Positions 12,401-23,775 of a DNA stretch of 64,000 nucleotides are shown here, in pieces. The notes beneath the pieces are model-generated. The model did not search any database and was not told the DNA's origin. It worked only from the letters and a program-made list of their open reading frames with translations. The stretch is taken from the NCBI GenBank assembly GCA_009767595.1, contig VSDK01028384.1:482329-546328 (forward strand). The letters are read 5' to 3'. The first letter of the stretch is position 1. The number at the start of each line of letters is the position of its first letter. The position numbers and the translations under genes were made by a program. Origin of the DNA: Symbiodinium kawagutii. Taxonomy: Eukaryota > Sar > Dinophyceae > Suessiales > Symbiodiniaceae.

Positions 12401-13335
12401 GCAGACCATGCAATCGGTGCTGCAGAAGTCGGGCTTGGACAAAGAAGCTGAGGCAGCGCTGCAAGAATCGGGCCTTTCTACTTTCATAAAGGGCCGGGAT
12501 GTTTTTGAAAGACTCTATCAAGATGCTTTGAGGCGCATGCGGGTTCAAGCAGAGAACCAATTGCGTTTGTTGAGTCTTTTGGCCCCAGTTCAGCACAGCT
12601 ACTGTATTGATCTTTTTTCTGCAAACATCTAGGACAGATGCTTCCGTTTTCACTTACTTCAAGAAGATTAAACAGAACATTTTCAGATTTTTCAGATGAG
12701 GCGGTTTTTGAACTTTGCCCCGTTGCCAATCCAAGAAATGCAACTCTACAGCTGCTTTTCTACAGGCTCTCCAGAGCTTGGCCACGCATCCCATGACAGC
12801 AGTTGATGCAGCCTTGGAACTTCATGGCGCACGCATTCTTAAAACTTCAGCTCCCTCGCGGGTGGTGGGCCCTCGAGATGTCGACGCAACTGGTGACTTC
12901 AAAGCACAGCCACGCAGGAAGGAAACTGAGGGAGGAGAAGGAAAGGAAGGAAAAGAAGGAGTGGAAGGAAAGCGTGCACAAAGCTTTCAGCAAAGATTCA
13001 GAACGGCATCGCTGGGTTCCTTCGATTCCAAACCAAGGACCCCAGTAGTTGTCAAAGGTCGGGGCATCAGCCGTGCAGCAACACTAGGGCCAGTGGGTCA
13101 GGCTTGGGCTTCAACACAGACCCTACGGCAGACGTTGTTCACTGGGCCTGGACCGGGAGAAGAGCCGCGGGAGCTCGAGGAGTCCAAACAGAGTCCCTCG
13201 CTTCCGAGGCCACGTCCAGACCGTCCAGGTACTGGCAACGGACATCGCTCGAGACCGTCCCTTGTGTCGAACCGGCCAGCTAGTGGAGGAGCAAAGACTT
13301 CGCCAATGCTGACAGTAAACCGCCTTTGTCAATGA
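9438..13335 (+). CDS. Coiled-coil protein, nine phase-linked C-terminal exons
   Basis: Exons 9438-9703, 9978-10027, 10253-10341, 10603-10706, 10820-10953, 11159-11293, 11542-11680, 11868-12581 and 12736-13335 join without a frame break into 742 codons plus stop (TGA 13333-13335). Seen in order: a charged helical region (LDCEREKRCLREKMNVVEAK), KATDERW joined to NEFKMKRRAEALFG, LKEEKIYSQREVDELYKSW, LLEELEDLRNQLDQ, a large exon whose centre is a long Arg/Glu/Ala coiled coil (about 12239-12430), and a disordered Pro/Ser/Gly/Lys-rich tail. Five introns use GC donors, one GA and two GT, all with AG acceptors, as known for dinoflagellates. No catalytic motif or named family was recognised; a cytoskeletal or flagellar role is only a guess. 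The true N-terminus lies upstream and is unresolved. Confidence 0.8.
11868..12581 (+). CDS. Large coiled-coil exon of the 9.4-13.3 kb gene
   Basis: A 714-nt exon of 238 codons, phase 0 at both ends, between the acceptor TTGAAAG and a GC donor at 12582. The first third (ALPPLDPRLAQMGDAAAI, LLQTALKATSDYVQGEL) looks globular and helical. The middle is a continuous heptad-like Glu/Arg/Ala coiled coil (AELERLRAQLEAELRAA, RRRAEEAMEKLEAEAKRA). The end (GRDVFERLYQDALRRMR) is again helical. It is the longest convincing exon in the window and anchors the gene model. Confidence 0.85.
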
Positions 13336-14288
13336 AACGGTAACATTTCAAGCTGAAGCATTGCTTGAAAACCAACGTGGAGGCACTGGCCTTTGCCTTC
13401 ATAATCCAGCACGCGCCCTATAGGTGCATGTCATTTCGTAGGTTCGTATAGATTCGTAGCACTACCCAGCATGCAGGCATGTCATAGACACCAGCTGCAC
13501 CGCTGGCCAGCGCAATACCTTTGACACAGTGAGGAGCCAGTAGGAAGCCTCAAAGTGGGCAAGCCTCAAAGTGGGCGATAAAAGGTGCCGGGGTGGTAGA
13601 TCCATCTGGGGTGTTTGAGCATAGGTTGCCAATATTGTGGCTGAAAATGCTGAGTGTATTCTATATTGGTTGGTCAATAGATCTGTTGATTGTGTGTGTC
13701 CAACTTGGTTTAATTATATGTGCGATTGCTATCGCAGATGTCCTGCACCGTGGCACCGTCTCATCGTGTTTGTAGATAGGAACCCGCCAACATACAGGTG
13801 GGATTGAAGCCCATGATGACTTGTGCCTGCTCTGCCTCTCATGGTCGACAAAGGGCACTGCAGCATAGTCTCCGTGCGATGCATTGCGATGCCTGATCTG
13901 CGAATAGCCGGCGCAATGTATCGCCCCGCCACAAATCTATCGCGTCAGATGGAGTAGACCTTTTCCTCTTCATACACTCATGAAATCTCAGGAATAAACA
14001 GATCATGAACCAATTATGCAACGCATACATAAGTAACGTATTCAATTCGTACATGATTGAATTTGTTTATATTTGAACGTGATACTTTTATGAGGTTGTT
14101 GCAATAGCAAGGGAATAGCTTGTCAATTTCTGTACATATTTGCATCTATTTGCCATGTTTATTGATATTGATGTATTCTTCATTCAATCAATATGAATAT
14201 GTGTGTATATGTATACAACATTCATATTTTGACTTTTGTTTGCATTTTTTGTTCCTCTTCGCATTTGGACTTGTCGTAAGTTGTGGTG
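13336..14288. other. Intergenic region after the coiled-coil gene
   Basis: No coding signal and no convincing polyadenylation signal were seen (dinoflagellates do not rely on AATAAA). A short direct repeat, AGCCTCAAAGTGGGC, occurs at about 13546 and 13561. Confidence 0.5.
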
Positions 14289-14466
14289 ATGCTCCACCAT
14301 GGGGACCCAAATGCAAGGCGAAGAAGTGCCTCGCTGAGGGAAGTTGTCAAATGCACTGAACGACAACGTGCCCACGGCTGGATGTCTATGGAGCGTGCAA
14401 TGCCTGACATTTGTGTCGTCATGGAATCACGGTTGCGAAATGCTAAAGACTTTGTTGGCTCTGCAA
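14289..14466 (+). CDS. Candidate first exon, begins with ATG
   Basis: The frame from ATG 14289 reads MLHHGDPNARRRSASLREVV and continues through RQRAHGWMSMERAMPDIC and ESRLRNAKDFVGSA to a stop at 14469; a GT at 14467 could be the donor. Basic and helical composition suggests coding. It may start the gene containing the PAS-like exon at 17.2 kb, but nothing in the sequence links them firmly. Confidence 0.4.
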
Positions 14467-17196
14467 TGTGACTCGACAGCTGTGGGAGAGGCTTGCAGCA
14501 CAAATCTTCGTCCAACAAAAGCTATGGTAAATATTAATCATACTTTGCCATTGATTTCTTTGCAAAGCTGCCCCGCGAAGAGCATGGACAAATCTTGTGA
14601 ATATGAAGGGGATTGAAGGGGATAGCAAAATAACCCACCATTTGGTGAGCCAGCCACGCACAACAAAGCAATAAACCTTGAGTGCGTTACAGTTGCTGGA
14701 GATTGCTGGGGTGCTCGTGCCACAGCACGAGTGCAGAAAGCTGGGAAAATAGGGAGATGCTGCGACCACACGTGATCACACGTGTTTGCCAGACTTTTCT
14801 GCATGGGCGGCTTTCCAGGTATTTCCAGTCAGTCAGAACTTTGTTTGTAAATTGTAAACACTTGAAAATGCAGTATCCCATCCTATTGCTGGTATCGGCA
14901 TTTGCCGGAGTCTCTTTCTCATGGAAACTAATACCATGAACAAAGCGCATTCTTGTATGAATCATCACTGCCTGCAGGGCCCAAAAATAGAACAAATTGA
15001 ACGACAAGCTTGGCAGATTTTGGCAGTTTGCTTTCACGTGACGCTTGATATTTGTCGATGTGTCAGCAGCGTCAGACTTGCCTTTGGCAGCGCAGGGATG
15101 GCAACGTCATCGGATTGATTTGCATTGCACAGGACAGATTCGAATTGTACTATATTGTACTTATGTTTTGCTTCGGTATGCTTCATGGGTGATTGTTTTG
15201 GTTGGCTGATTTCTCAAAGACTTGCAATCTTTGAGACATTTTGAGACTCTTTGTCGATGCTTGCTCATGAGCCAACAGCTGCTCAATCTACGAGGACATC
15301 ACAGAAGTGAGCAAACAAAAGCAGGAGGCGTGCGCAGGACAATGCAATAGGACTGATCACCTGTTGGACGGAGCAAATTATTGACCAAAGACATCCGAAA
15401 ATCACAGGATGCCTTTGCTTAGGCAACTTGTCATGTGGTTTGCACGGGGCAACGTGCATTTGGCTGGCGGCAGGCTGTTCTTTTTGCAGCAGAGCTACAA
15501 AACATCATTCGTTCCGCAAGTTCCCAAGACTGAAAGAAGACAGATTTTGCTGAGTCCATTTGGTTTCAAATTTGTTCATGATGTTTCGTGCATTTAGTTC
15601 GGCTGCTTTCTCACGTCTATCGCATGCATTTCTTTGGCAAAAATACACCATCCTATCCTACGTAGGATCATGCCTCTCACGCCTGAACACAGCAAGCATC
15701 GGCAAGATTTGGCGAGCATCCACAAGATAGAGGATTCGACATTCATGATATTCATGCAGGTGATAGAACACGGGCAAAGAACACTCTTGTGACACTAGAT
15801 GACCGGAGCTTGAGTAGCAGAATGTGCAACATTGTTGTCTTTGTTTTTTTGGAGGGGTTGTTCAACAGTTGATTACTCAGTCAATTTGAGCCCTGGCATT
15901 CCCTTGAGGCGAGTGCCCCAATCATCGAATTGGATCGCCGCAGCTGCATCACAGAGCCCCAAAGCAGCAGTTTATAGGAGTTCCGTCTCTCGTTGTACTC
16001 GTTGTTACTTCGTCATTCAAGCATGGCTAAAGGGCAGAAAAGGGCCGTTTTTCGTGTCAGAATGACAGACAGGCACATGTTGTTTTTGTTTTCGGTGGCT
16101 CCAATTTGTCACACATGCCGTCACTACCGTCACATACTGCACACTTGATTACGTGCTTTATTACGGCCGACCTCGGATTGATGACCCCTCCAGAAGGTCC
16201 AGAGACAAGGGAGATGAAAACAATTTAAACTATTATTATATGTAAATGAATTGGAACAACAAACAAAACTCAATTCAAGAATGGATGAACACATATGGTA
16301 AGCAACCAGTCAATGCTTCAGTGTAATTGGTTGATGAGTTGATTGATTCATGGGGGAAAGACAGGGAAACCATAGGACCAACAGTTAAGGACCAAGGAAA
16401 TCAAAAATAGATAGAAATAGATCAACACACTTTAAGTGATCAATTCTGTTGTAAGTTATCAGTTCAATAGCTAAGGAGTAATTTCCAGGTCCTCGGTCGG
16501 GGAGGTTTTTCTGTAATTTGAGGGGTCAGGGGGGTCAATAATATGAGGGGACCAAAGCTCGTGGGAGGGCACACTTTGTGACCTTCTGAACAGCTATCGT
16601 TAGAACCGAACTTATATAATAAGGCATGGATCATTTGGGGACTGAGTTTTGGGAGGATTTGTTGTCCAATGAGTTGATAGTTGAAGAGAATAATATGATG
16701 ATGGGGAAGCTTGGACAAACCATCGGGTGACCCTTGGGGGATGAAGCAGGTCATTGATCAATTGAGACCAGCAAAAAACAAACGTCAATTGAGCAAAGAG
16801 TGACTTGAGCGTAACAACCCGCAAAAACATACAAAAACCAAATAGTCCTGTAGTTATTGAATCTTATTGGATCAAATAATCGTTCTTGATAACTCAATCG
16901 TTTGTGCGGTTAGTTTAAAAAAAGGTGAAAAAACGCAAGCCCCAGCCTGGGGGTGAATTAATCTGAGGAGGTTTCCGACGTCAGTATTGTTCTCAGGGGG
17001 TTTTTGAGGAAACATTCAGCGGTAAATTTGTTTGCTTTGCACCAGATATTTTGGCTCGGCTGGGGGTACATTACCGGGTAAATTAATCTAGACGGGTTTG
17101 ATAATCCAATGTTTACAGTCATGTATCCGAATGAATCAGAATATATGTGCATTTGAATCATTTGATTTCGAGTCTTGTGCATGTTTTGTTGCCCAG
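14467..17196. other. No supported gene (14.5-17.2 kb)
   Basis: Probable intron or intergenic DNA. Several 60-110 codon frames on both strands lack splice support. No repeats of note apart from G-rich phrases near 16500-16560 and 16940-17100. Confidence 0.45.
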
Positions 17197-17259
17197 AGGT
17201 GGAACAAACGTGTGGCTGAAATCACTGGCATTCCGCGCGACCAAGTGATCGGCAAGGAC
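17197..17259 (+). CDS. PAS-domain exon (orphan)
   Basis: After GTTGCCCAG at 17196 the frame reads RWNKRVAEITGIPRDQVIGK followed by D, then a possible GA donor (GAGAGT) at 17260. WN-RVAEITG-P-D-VIGK is the classic first helix/strand segment of a PAS domain, as in PAS domains next to histidine kinases of algae and other microbial eukaryotes. The remaining PAS strands are not adjacent. Exons at 27.3-29.0 kb supply exactly the C-terminal part of a PAS domain, so this exon may be their N-terminal half across a 10 kb interval, or belong to a separate gene. The segment between the two halves (normally containing LV--FI) was not found. Confidence 0.65.
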
Positions 17260-19064
17260 GAGAGTTGAGTCCCTCATTTCACAGCAATTCCCGCGCTCAC
17301 ATCACTGAGTGCTTGCTCTAAAATCTTGATGGAGAGAATGCAGGAGGGATAGAAATAGAGAATACAGCATGCAGCATCTTTCTACAAGTTTTGACTTTAG
17401 TTAAGTTCATTTGATATCTAATTTTTTTGCACGGTCTGCGGCGCCGAAACTGATCTTTACCTGGGGGGCAGTTTGCGCATTGGAGCTGAAGTGTTGCATT
17501 GAATTTAGATGGGTTTAGCGTGCATGAGTCAGCATGAAATACAAGAGCAAGCTTGCATGCGGCGTACAGTCGCAGAAACCAACACTCAGACAAGGGCTAA
17601 GAATGGCTAAGATATGATACGATGATACGAGATGAAATTGAGGCATTTGGCTGTTTCATTGGGGTTGCACGAGGGTATGTAGGTTGCTGCAATGGTGCAA
17701 ACATGGTGCCATTGAAGAACCATCAGGTAAAGAAATGTAAAGAAACCAAACATTGGCGACCACTGGCTTTCAGCCCAACTGTTCCTTGCCGCTGCACTGG
17801 ATTGTTGCAAGATGACATGGTGTTGAATGGTCCCCTCATCACAGGGTTGCCCACAGACATATTGACATGATAGAATATGATACATGTAAATTGCAGTCAT
17901 ATGTATATTTTCAAATTATTTGATATCTTCTATTTATACATGTGTAAACATGTGAATAGTGAACACTTTGTTTGCTTTCACATTTCCAGCTGCACGAGCT
18001 CTGCTGGCAGTGGATGGTAGTTGGCAGAGCTTGTTGTGGCTCAGGAGTTGCTGAGCTTCATTTTGGACAGCTGTGCTGCAGAGGTCTCCGCACACACACC
18101 AAACGCATGCCAGGCAAAAAATAGGCAAAACAAATTTTCAGGGATAAAGATCGGAAATCTATTCACATCTATTACTGTAGTACTAAAAGTAAAGTTTGAA
18201 GCAGAGGTTCAGGCATCTCAAACCGTACGTCTATCCTTGCATGTTCAACAAGACCATTCCTGGGTTCTTTGCAGCCCGTTTGAAACTGGAACACTGACAT
18301 CGGTTGCATAAGACAGTTATACCATGTTGTATCAATATTGTGTTGTGTCAGGATGTGGGAATATTTCCAGATATTTCCCTTGCGGATCGTAGATGTTGTT
18401 TTGATGTGCAGGTGTTGGTCATTTCACCCAGGAAGGTTCCTCCAAATATATACTGTGCATACTTATATACACACACTTTTTTGTTATTGCTCTTCATTGA
18501 AGGAAAGCTTAAAGCAATTCAACGTAGTCACGGCCTTTGCTTCTGCGTGCCGGTGCAAGAATAGCAAATAGTTTAACCGAGTTCAATTTTGTATAAGTAC
18601 AACATATATCAACATATTTTAATACATCATAAAACATATGCTAGAATAACATGCTAGAATCACATATTAGAATGATATGTAGAACTAAGACTTGCTAAGC
18701 TTGATGGTGTCGCCCAACTAACTCTGCAGCTGTGAGCGGCCCAAACTGGGCAAAAATAAGAGCGGGGACATGCCCAGCTCCCTGCGGCTTGGTTCGATAG
18801 TTGCTTACATGTCAATGTCCCACGATGTCCCACGATGTCCCACGATGTCCCATGATGTCCCATGATGTCCCATGATGTCACATGATGTCACATGATATCC
18901 CACGATGTCCCATGTCGTTGTTGCACATATTGGCATGTTCTCTCGAGCTTTGCACTTGGCCCGTGTCCTTATTTATAGTGTAGTTTGACAGGTCAAAATT
19001 GCGCCGTCGGATCTGCTGTGACATGTTTTTCTCCTTTTCTTTGAGGGGGAGACTTCTTTTTTAG
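17260..19064. other. No firm gene; possible exon near 18.02 kb
   Basis: A frame at about 18021-18110 (AELVVAQELLSFILDSCAAE) has coding-like composition but ambiguous borders. The 10-bp tandem repeat at 18811-18910 is listed separately. Otherwise nothing supported. Confidence 0.35.
18811..18910. repeat. 10-bp tandem repeat (TGTCCCAYGA)
   Basis: About ten copies of TGTCCCACGA or TGTCCCATGA, with TGTCACATGA variants near the 3' end. The 10-bp period is clear by eye. Confidence 0.9.
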
Positions 19065-19169
19065 ATGCAAAAAATGTCGTTCAGGAAAGCCCGGGCTGGC
19101 AAGCCCTCCGTGACAGAGATGAAGATGCAATTAGCAGGGCTGCGGAAGCCTTTGGCAAGCACTATGGAG
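19065..19169 (+). CDS. Candidate exon
   Basis: A 105-nt segment between the acceptor CTTTTTTAG at 19064 and a GTCACT donor at 19170. The frame reads AKNVVQESPGWQALRDRDED, then AISRAAEAFGKHYGG, a strongly coding-like acidic/helical segment. No family is recognised. It lies close upstream of repeat element copy 2. Confidence 0.55.
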
Positions 19170-20223
19170 GTCACTCGTCTTCATTGCACCATGTGAAGTA
19201 CAGCTTACTTTTGCCGATTAACGACCGCCTCAACCTGTCATGTTGATTGGTGAATGCTGCATGTCCTTCCTGATGTTCAGCATGTTTGGATTGACGAAGT
19301 GTCCGTATTTCCGTGAATCTCTTCATACAAGTAGAAGCTTGTCGCGTGTGGACGGATGCTGACGGTGTTTGTGTGGTGAATCAGCTTCGTATCGGCTGTT
19401 CTCAACTACAGGATTTGCACAAACCAGTTTCCAGCATGGGCAGATGACATATATAAATAATATATTTTGGGTCCAGTCCATTTTTTTAAGTAAACTCCAT
19501 TGATTCCCCAAACAGTGTGTGCACTTTAGGGGTTCTTACGGTAAGGGAAAAGCTCCTGGTGTAATAGAAGTGTGCGCCGGCGCGTACGGCTAATTCGCTG
19601 ACCCTTTCGTCAAAAACGTTCCCTCATCTTCCGTTTTCGACAGAAGCCTCGCACGAAACTGGGTCTGGGAGAGCTCTATTCCGGAGCTGCGTTCTCGTCT
19701 GCGCGCCGTGCTCGTTTTTTGATCAATGTCCATTTTCCGTGGCAGGCGCAAGGGAAAGCTCACTTTTGTCCCTCTTGGGCATTAGGAATCCGTGGCAGGC
19801 GCAAGGGATTCGATGCATTTCGCAAAACGTCTAACTGTCGTCGATTTTGCGACGTTGCAAAAACGTTGACAGGCGCACACAAAATGAGCGTGTCCGAAAA
19901 CATCGACTTTTTCGTGACAGGTGCAGCATTTCGTGATCTTGAGCTCTCTTTTGGTGCTGTCGTCATTTTTGCATCCTGAGACTGTCGTCATTTTTGCATC
20001 TGCTATGTCGAGATCATTTTTCGTGACAGGTGCAGGACTTCGTATGCCTAACATAAACGCTTGAAATCGCAATTCGCACTGTCATGGAGATTTCAGGTGC
20101 CTTTCATACCTCTGCTTTTTTGTGTCTCCCCTGCGCGCGGTGCAAATTTTGATTTCGCTCGTGCAACCCTCTGCGGACTTTGTGCGTGTCGGATCGCTCT
20201 CGTCTGCGCGCGGTGCAAATTTT

Positions 20224-20864
20224 NNNNNNNNNNNNNNNNNNNNNNNNNNNNNNNNNNNNNNNNNNNNNNNNNNNNNNNNNNNNNNNNNNNNNNNNNNNNN
20301 NNNNNNNNNNNNNNNNNNNNNNNNNNNNNNNNNNNNNNNNNNNNNNNNNNNNNNNNNNNNNNNNNNNNNNNNNNNNNNNNNNNNNNNNNNNNNNNNNNNN
20401 NNNNNNNNNNNNNNNNNNNNNNNNNNNNNNNNNNNNNNNNNNNNNNNNNNNNNNNNNNNNNNNNNNNNNNNNNNNNNNNNNNNNNNNNNNNNNNNNNNNN
20501 NNNNNNNNNNNNNNNNNNNNNNNNNNNNNNNNNNNNNNNNNNNNNNNNNNNNNNNNNNNNNNNNNNNNNNNNNNNNNNNNNNNNNNNNNNNNNNNNNNNN
20601 NNNNNNNNNNNNNNNNNNNNNNNNNNNNNNNNNNNNNNNNNNNNNNNNNNNNNNNNNNNNNNNNNNNNNNNNNNNNNNNNNNNNNNNNNNNNNNNNNNNN
20701 NNNNNNNNNNNNNNNNNNNNNNNNNNNNNNNNNNNNNNNNNNNNNNNNNNNNNNNNNNNNNNNNNNNNNNNNNNNNNNNNNNNNNNNNNNNNNNNNNNNN
20801 NNNNNNNNNNNNNNNNNNNNNNNNNNNNNNNNNNNNNNNNNNNNNNNNNNNNNNNNNNNNNNNN
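20224..20864. other. Assembly gap (641 N)
   Basis: A run of N replaces the junction between the 73-bp array and the minisatellite in copy 2. Frames reported across it are meaningless. The true length of the missing repeat DNA is unknown. Confidence 0.99.
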
Positions 20865-21400
20865 ATGTGTGCTCAAATGTGTGCTCTCATATGTGTGCTC
20901 AAATGTGTGCTCTCATATGTGTGCTCAAATGTGTGCTCTCATATGTGTGCTCAAATGTGTGCTCTCATATGTGTGCTCTCCTATGTGTGCTCTCATTTCT
21001 GTGTGCTCATAGATGTGTGCTCAAATGTGTGCTCTCATATGTGTGCTCAAATGTGTGCTCTCATATGTGTGCTCTCACATGTGTGCTCAAATGTGTGGTC
21101 TTACATGTGTGCTCAAATGTGTGCTCTCATATGTGTGCTCTCCTATGTGTGCTCTCATTTCTGTGCTCTCATATGTGTGCTCTCATATGTGTGCTCTCAT
21201 ATGCTCTCATATGTGTGCTCTCTCATGTGTGTTCTCACATGTGTGCTCGCATATGTGTGCTTTCACATGTGTGCTCTCATATGTGTGCTCATACATGTGT
21301 GCTCTCATATGTGTGTTCTCACATGTGTGCTCTCATATGTGTGCTCTCATATGTGTGCTCTCACATGTGTGCTCTCATATCTGTGCTCTCAAATAAATGC
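20865..21400. repeat. Minisatellite, reverse complement of the 3957-4732 array
   Basis: Tandem ATGTGTGCTCTCAT and ATGTGTGCTCAA units, complementary to the array in copy 1. It begins directly at the gap edge, so its 5' extent is not known. Confidence 0.9.
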
Positions 21401-21465
21401 TCTTGCTGTGTCCTTTTCCCACTTCCCCCCATCTCACTGTTTGGGGTCTCTTGCCGGGATAATAT

Positions 21466-22330
21466 TAGACACTCAACAATTGCGTGCTCATTATTTCAAA
21501 TTCAGCACTGACCAACAAACATTAATGATTTTGTCAGCCAATGTCAAGGCGTACTCGCAATTTCTTGAACATGCATTTCAATGCTATGGGTTAAGCATCT
21601 TAATAAACATGTCGTAACATATCTTCGACATATTTGTACACATTTAGACTTATGTTTGTCTCATAGATTATTGTCATAACGTGATTTCCAGCCACTGCCA
21701 GCCTATCAATTGAGCACGCAGGGATAGGGGGAGATCTTGGGACTGGGAGGCGCTCTATACGAAGTATCATCAGACATGCCTTGCGGAGGATCCACCTCTA
21801 AAGGACCGGAGGGGAAACAGGGAGATGGGAGGAGCTTAGGAATGAGACAGCGAGAATTTAGCAACGGATCAGCCATGATGAAGCCATGTTCTAGCCACTC
21901 CACCATCTGTTAAATTGTGTGGACCATTGAGCGGGAATGAAAGAATAGTTTTGCGTCATTTTCTGCACTGGAATTGGGCCTGCGCCACGGAGCACACTGC
22001 GACAGGAGCTGCCGGTTACAGAACATGGAATTAATTGGAAAGCTTTGATCCTAAGCCTTCCGACGCCTGAAAACACCAAGGCAGCGGGAAGTGGGCACCA
22101 TGCAAGACCTTGAAATCATGTTTTTTAGGTTGGGACCACTCAGAATCTACCATCGTTAATCAATGGTGTTACTCTTGGCTTAGGTAAATCCGTCGTGGTG
22201 AGCCGCAAGCAACTAACATGATTCACCTTGAATAAACAGTAATAGAATGATCAGAGAATTGTTTTCTAGAAAATGTTGTCATAAATGTGTATTTCTTTCA
22301 GCCATTTGTTCTTTGGAACTACTGCTGCAG
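21466..22330. other. No supported gene (21.5-22.3 kb)
   Basis: Unique sequence between repeat element copy 2 and the next candidate exon. No splice-bounded coding frame was found. Confidence 0.45.
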
Positions 22331-22438
22331 GTGCTGGGTTGCGGCATTCGTCGGGTGCTTTTCAAGCGTGCAGACTGCATATATGATGGTATCTATCGCT
22401 TCCATGTGGAAAGGCTGGATATCTCCATGACTCCGCGA
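22331..22438 (+). CDS. Candidate exon, 36 codons
   Basis: Phase 0 at both ends, between TGCTGCAG at 22330 and a GT donor at 22439. It reads VLGCGIRRVLFKRADC, then YDGIYRFHVERLDISMTPR, a convincing coding composition with basic and aromatic residues. The family is unknown. Confidence 0.5.
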
Positions 22439-22544
22439 GTGCATTACAACGTTTTGTGCAATTCAGACATGAAGCCAAGCTGCATCCTCTGCTGTTTGAT
22501 CACCGTGTTGAACACTTTGGAGCTTGTGGTGACTTTCCGATAGA

Positions 22545-23240
22545 GGAGATTGAGATAAATCAAGCAAACAAGATGGAGATAGGCAGATAGATTGGCGGAG
22601 ATAGATAGGTTGACCCATGGACAGGCGGAACGTGACAGATAGAGACCAAGATGGATGGAATAGAAAGGTAGATCGATAGATAGACATTTGATTAGTGGAA
22701 AATGCATAGGCAGATAGACAAATAGAAAGATTGATAGATAGATACTGCGAAATAGACAGACAGATTATCAGGTTGGATACGCTTCGATAGATCAGAACTG
22801 ACAGATTAGATTAGGTTGATTGATAGGTTAGAGAGATGGGATAGAGTAGATGGGTGAGAAAGATTAGATCGATCGATAGATAGATATAGTGAAAGAAAAA
22901 CAGAAAGAAAGATGGATAGATACAGTACAGTAGAAACAGTCATCCCACTACTAAATTATGTACAGCTTTGACCCTGTGTTTCTCGTCCCTCAGCCTGGCT
23001 GAGACAGAGAAGAGAGAGAGAGAGAGAGTACAGAAGATAGATTCAACAGATGCATAACAAATATAATGCACGAAATATATACTGTAGACTAAGATGCATC
23101 TAGTCAAATAGATTAAATAGGTTCATGGATAAGTAGATACACAGAGAGATACATTCGATGAACATAGATCAAAGGATCTGTAGATTGATATTCAGGTAGA
23201 TGGGCCTTGTTAGATTCTGGACTTTGACTTCAAAACCTGT
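22545..23240. repeat. Degenerate GATA-rich region
   Basis: Interrupted GATAGATA, TAGATAGAC and AGATTGATAG repeats run through most of the stretch, with a short (GA)n near 23010-23030. No coding signal was seen. Confidence 0.75.
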
Positions 23241-23266
23241 TTCATTTGATTGCGCTCCTGTCACAG

Positions 23267-23348
23267 GCGTGACTTGACACAAGCCATGTTTGAATTCCGG
23301 GATGCCTACGATGACCCATACCACCACTACAAGGACGCGAACAGTTGG
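23267..23348 (+). CDS. Candidate exon
   Basis: After GTCACAG at 23266 the frame reads RDLTQAMFEFRDAYDD, then PYHHYKDANSW, which looks coding. The end is uncertain because GA and GC dinucleotides occur close together. It is probably part of the same unidentified gene as the two exons below. Confidence 0.45.
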
Positions 23349-23601
23349 GAACCTGTTGCTTTGTGTGCTTGCAGTGCTTGCTTGAATCAGACTTTAGGAC
23401 ATCGATTTTCGAAAGGGAAAACCCAGCACCACTCCGTAGCACTCCCATTTTGCCCGTAACCAGCGCAATCCTATGAAATCACAACATATCATAACATCAT
23501 TTACCAAAAGGCTTTTCCAGAATTGTTTGAACCTCGCAGAGCCCCAATATGCCAGAATGGCTTTTTGTGCACCAACTGCAGCAATGACCCGCATTTTTCA
23601 G

Positions 23602-23661
23602 GTTGAAGCTCAAGAATTCTCAAAGACACGGTGTGAATTGTACCGCATTTTTTACACAAAG
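23602..23661 (+). CDS. Candidate exon, 20 codons
   Basis: Phase 0 at both ends: acceptor TTTTTCAG at 23601, GC donor at 23662. It reads VEAQEFSKTRCELYRIFYTK. No family is recognised. Confidence 0.45.
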
Positions 23662-23775
23662 GCTGTGCACTTGAATTCCTGGACTTTCAACTTGACTTGA
23701 TCATTCTTGATGCTGACATAATTTATCCACAATCCAGTGTTTATTGGAATTTGAATTGAACTCGTGGGAGCCCAG

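Larger units (their letters stand above)
19499..21465. mobile_element. Repeat element, copy 2, inverted relative of 3883-5705
   Basis: This is the reverse-complement arrangement of copy 1: ATTGATTCCCC at the left, the 12-mer CCCCAAACAGTG at 19506-19517, the unique module (about 19520-20120), at least one 73-bp unit, then the assembly gap, the minisatellite (20865-21400) and CACTGTTTGGGG at 21435-21446 followed by TCTCTTGCCGGGATAATAT. The homology boundaries match those of copy 1, and flanking sequences differ. It has small indels relative to copy 1. No protein-coding capacity was recognised. Confidence 0.7.

Noticed and set aside
18811..18910. Short regularly spaced repeats as a CRISPR array
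   Set aside because: The 10-bp units are directly adjacent with no spacers; this is a simple tandem repeat in eukaryotic DNA.
20061..21617. Frames of 260-518 codons crossing 20.2-20.9 kb
   Set aside because: More than 200 codons are N, and the rest is minisatellite.
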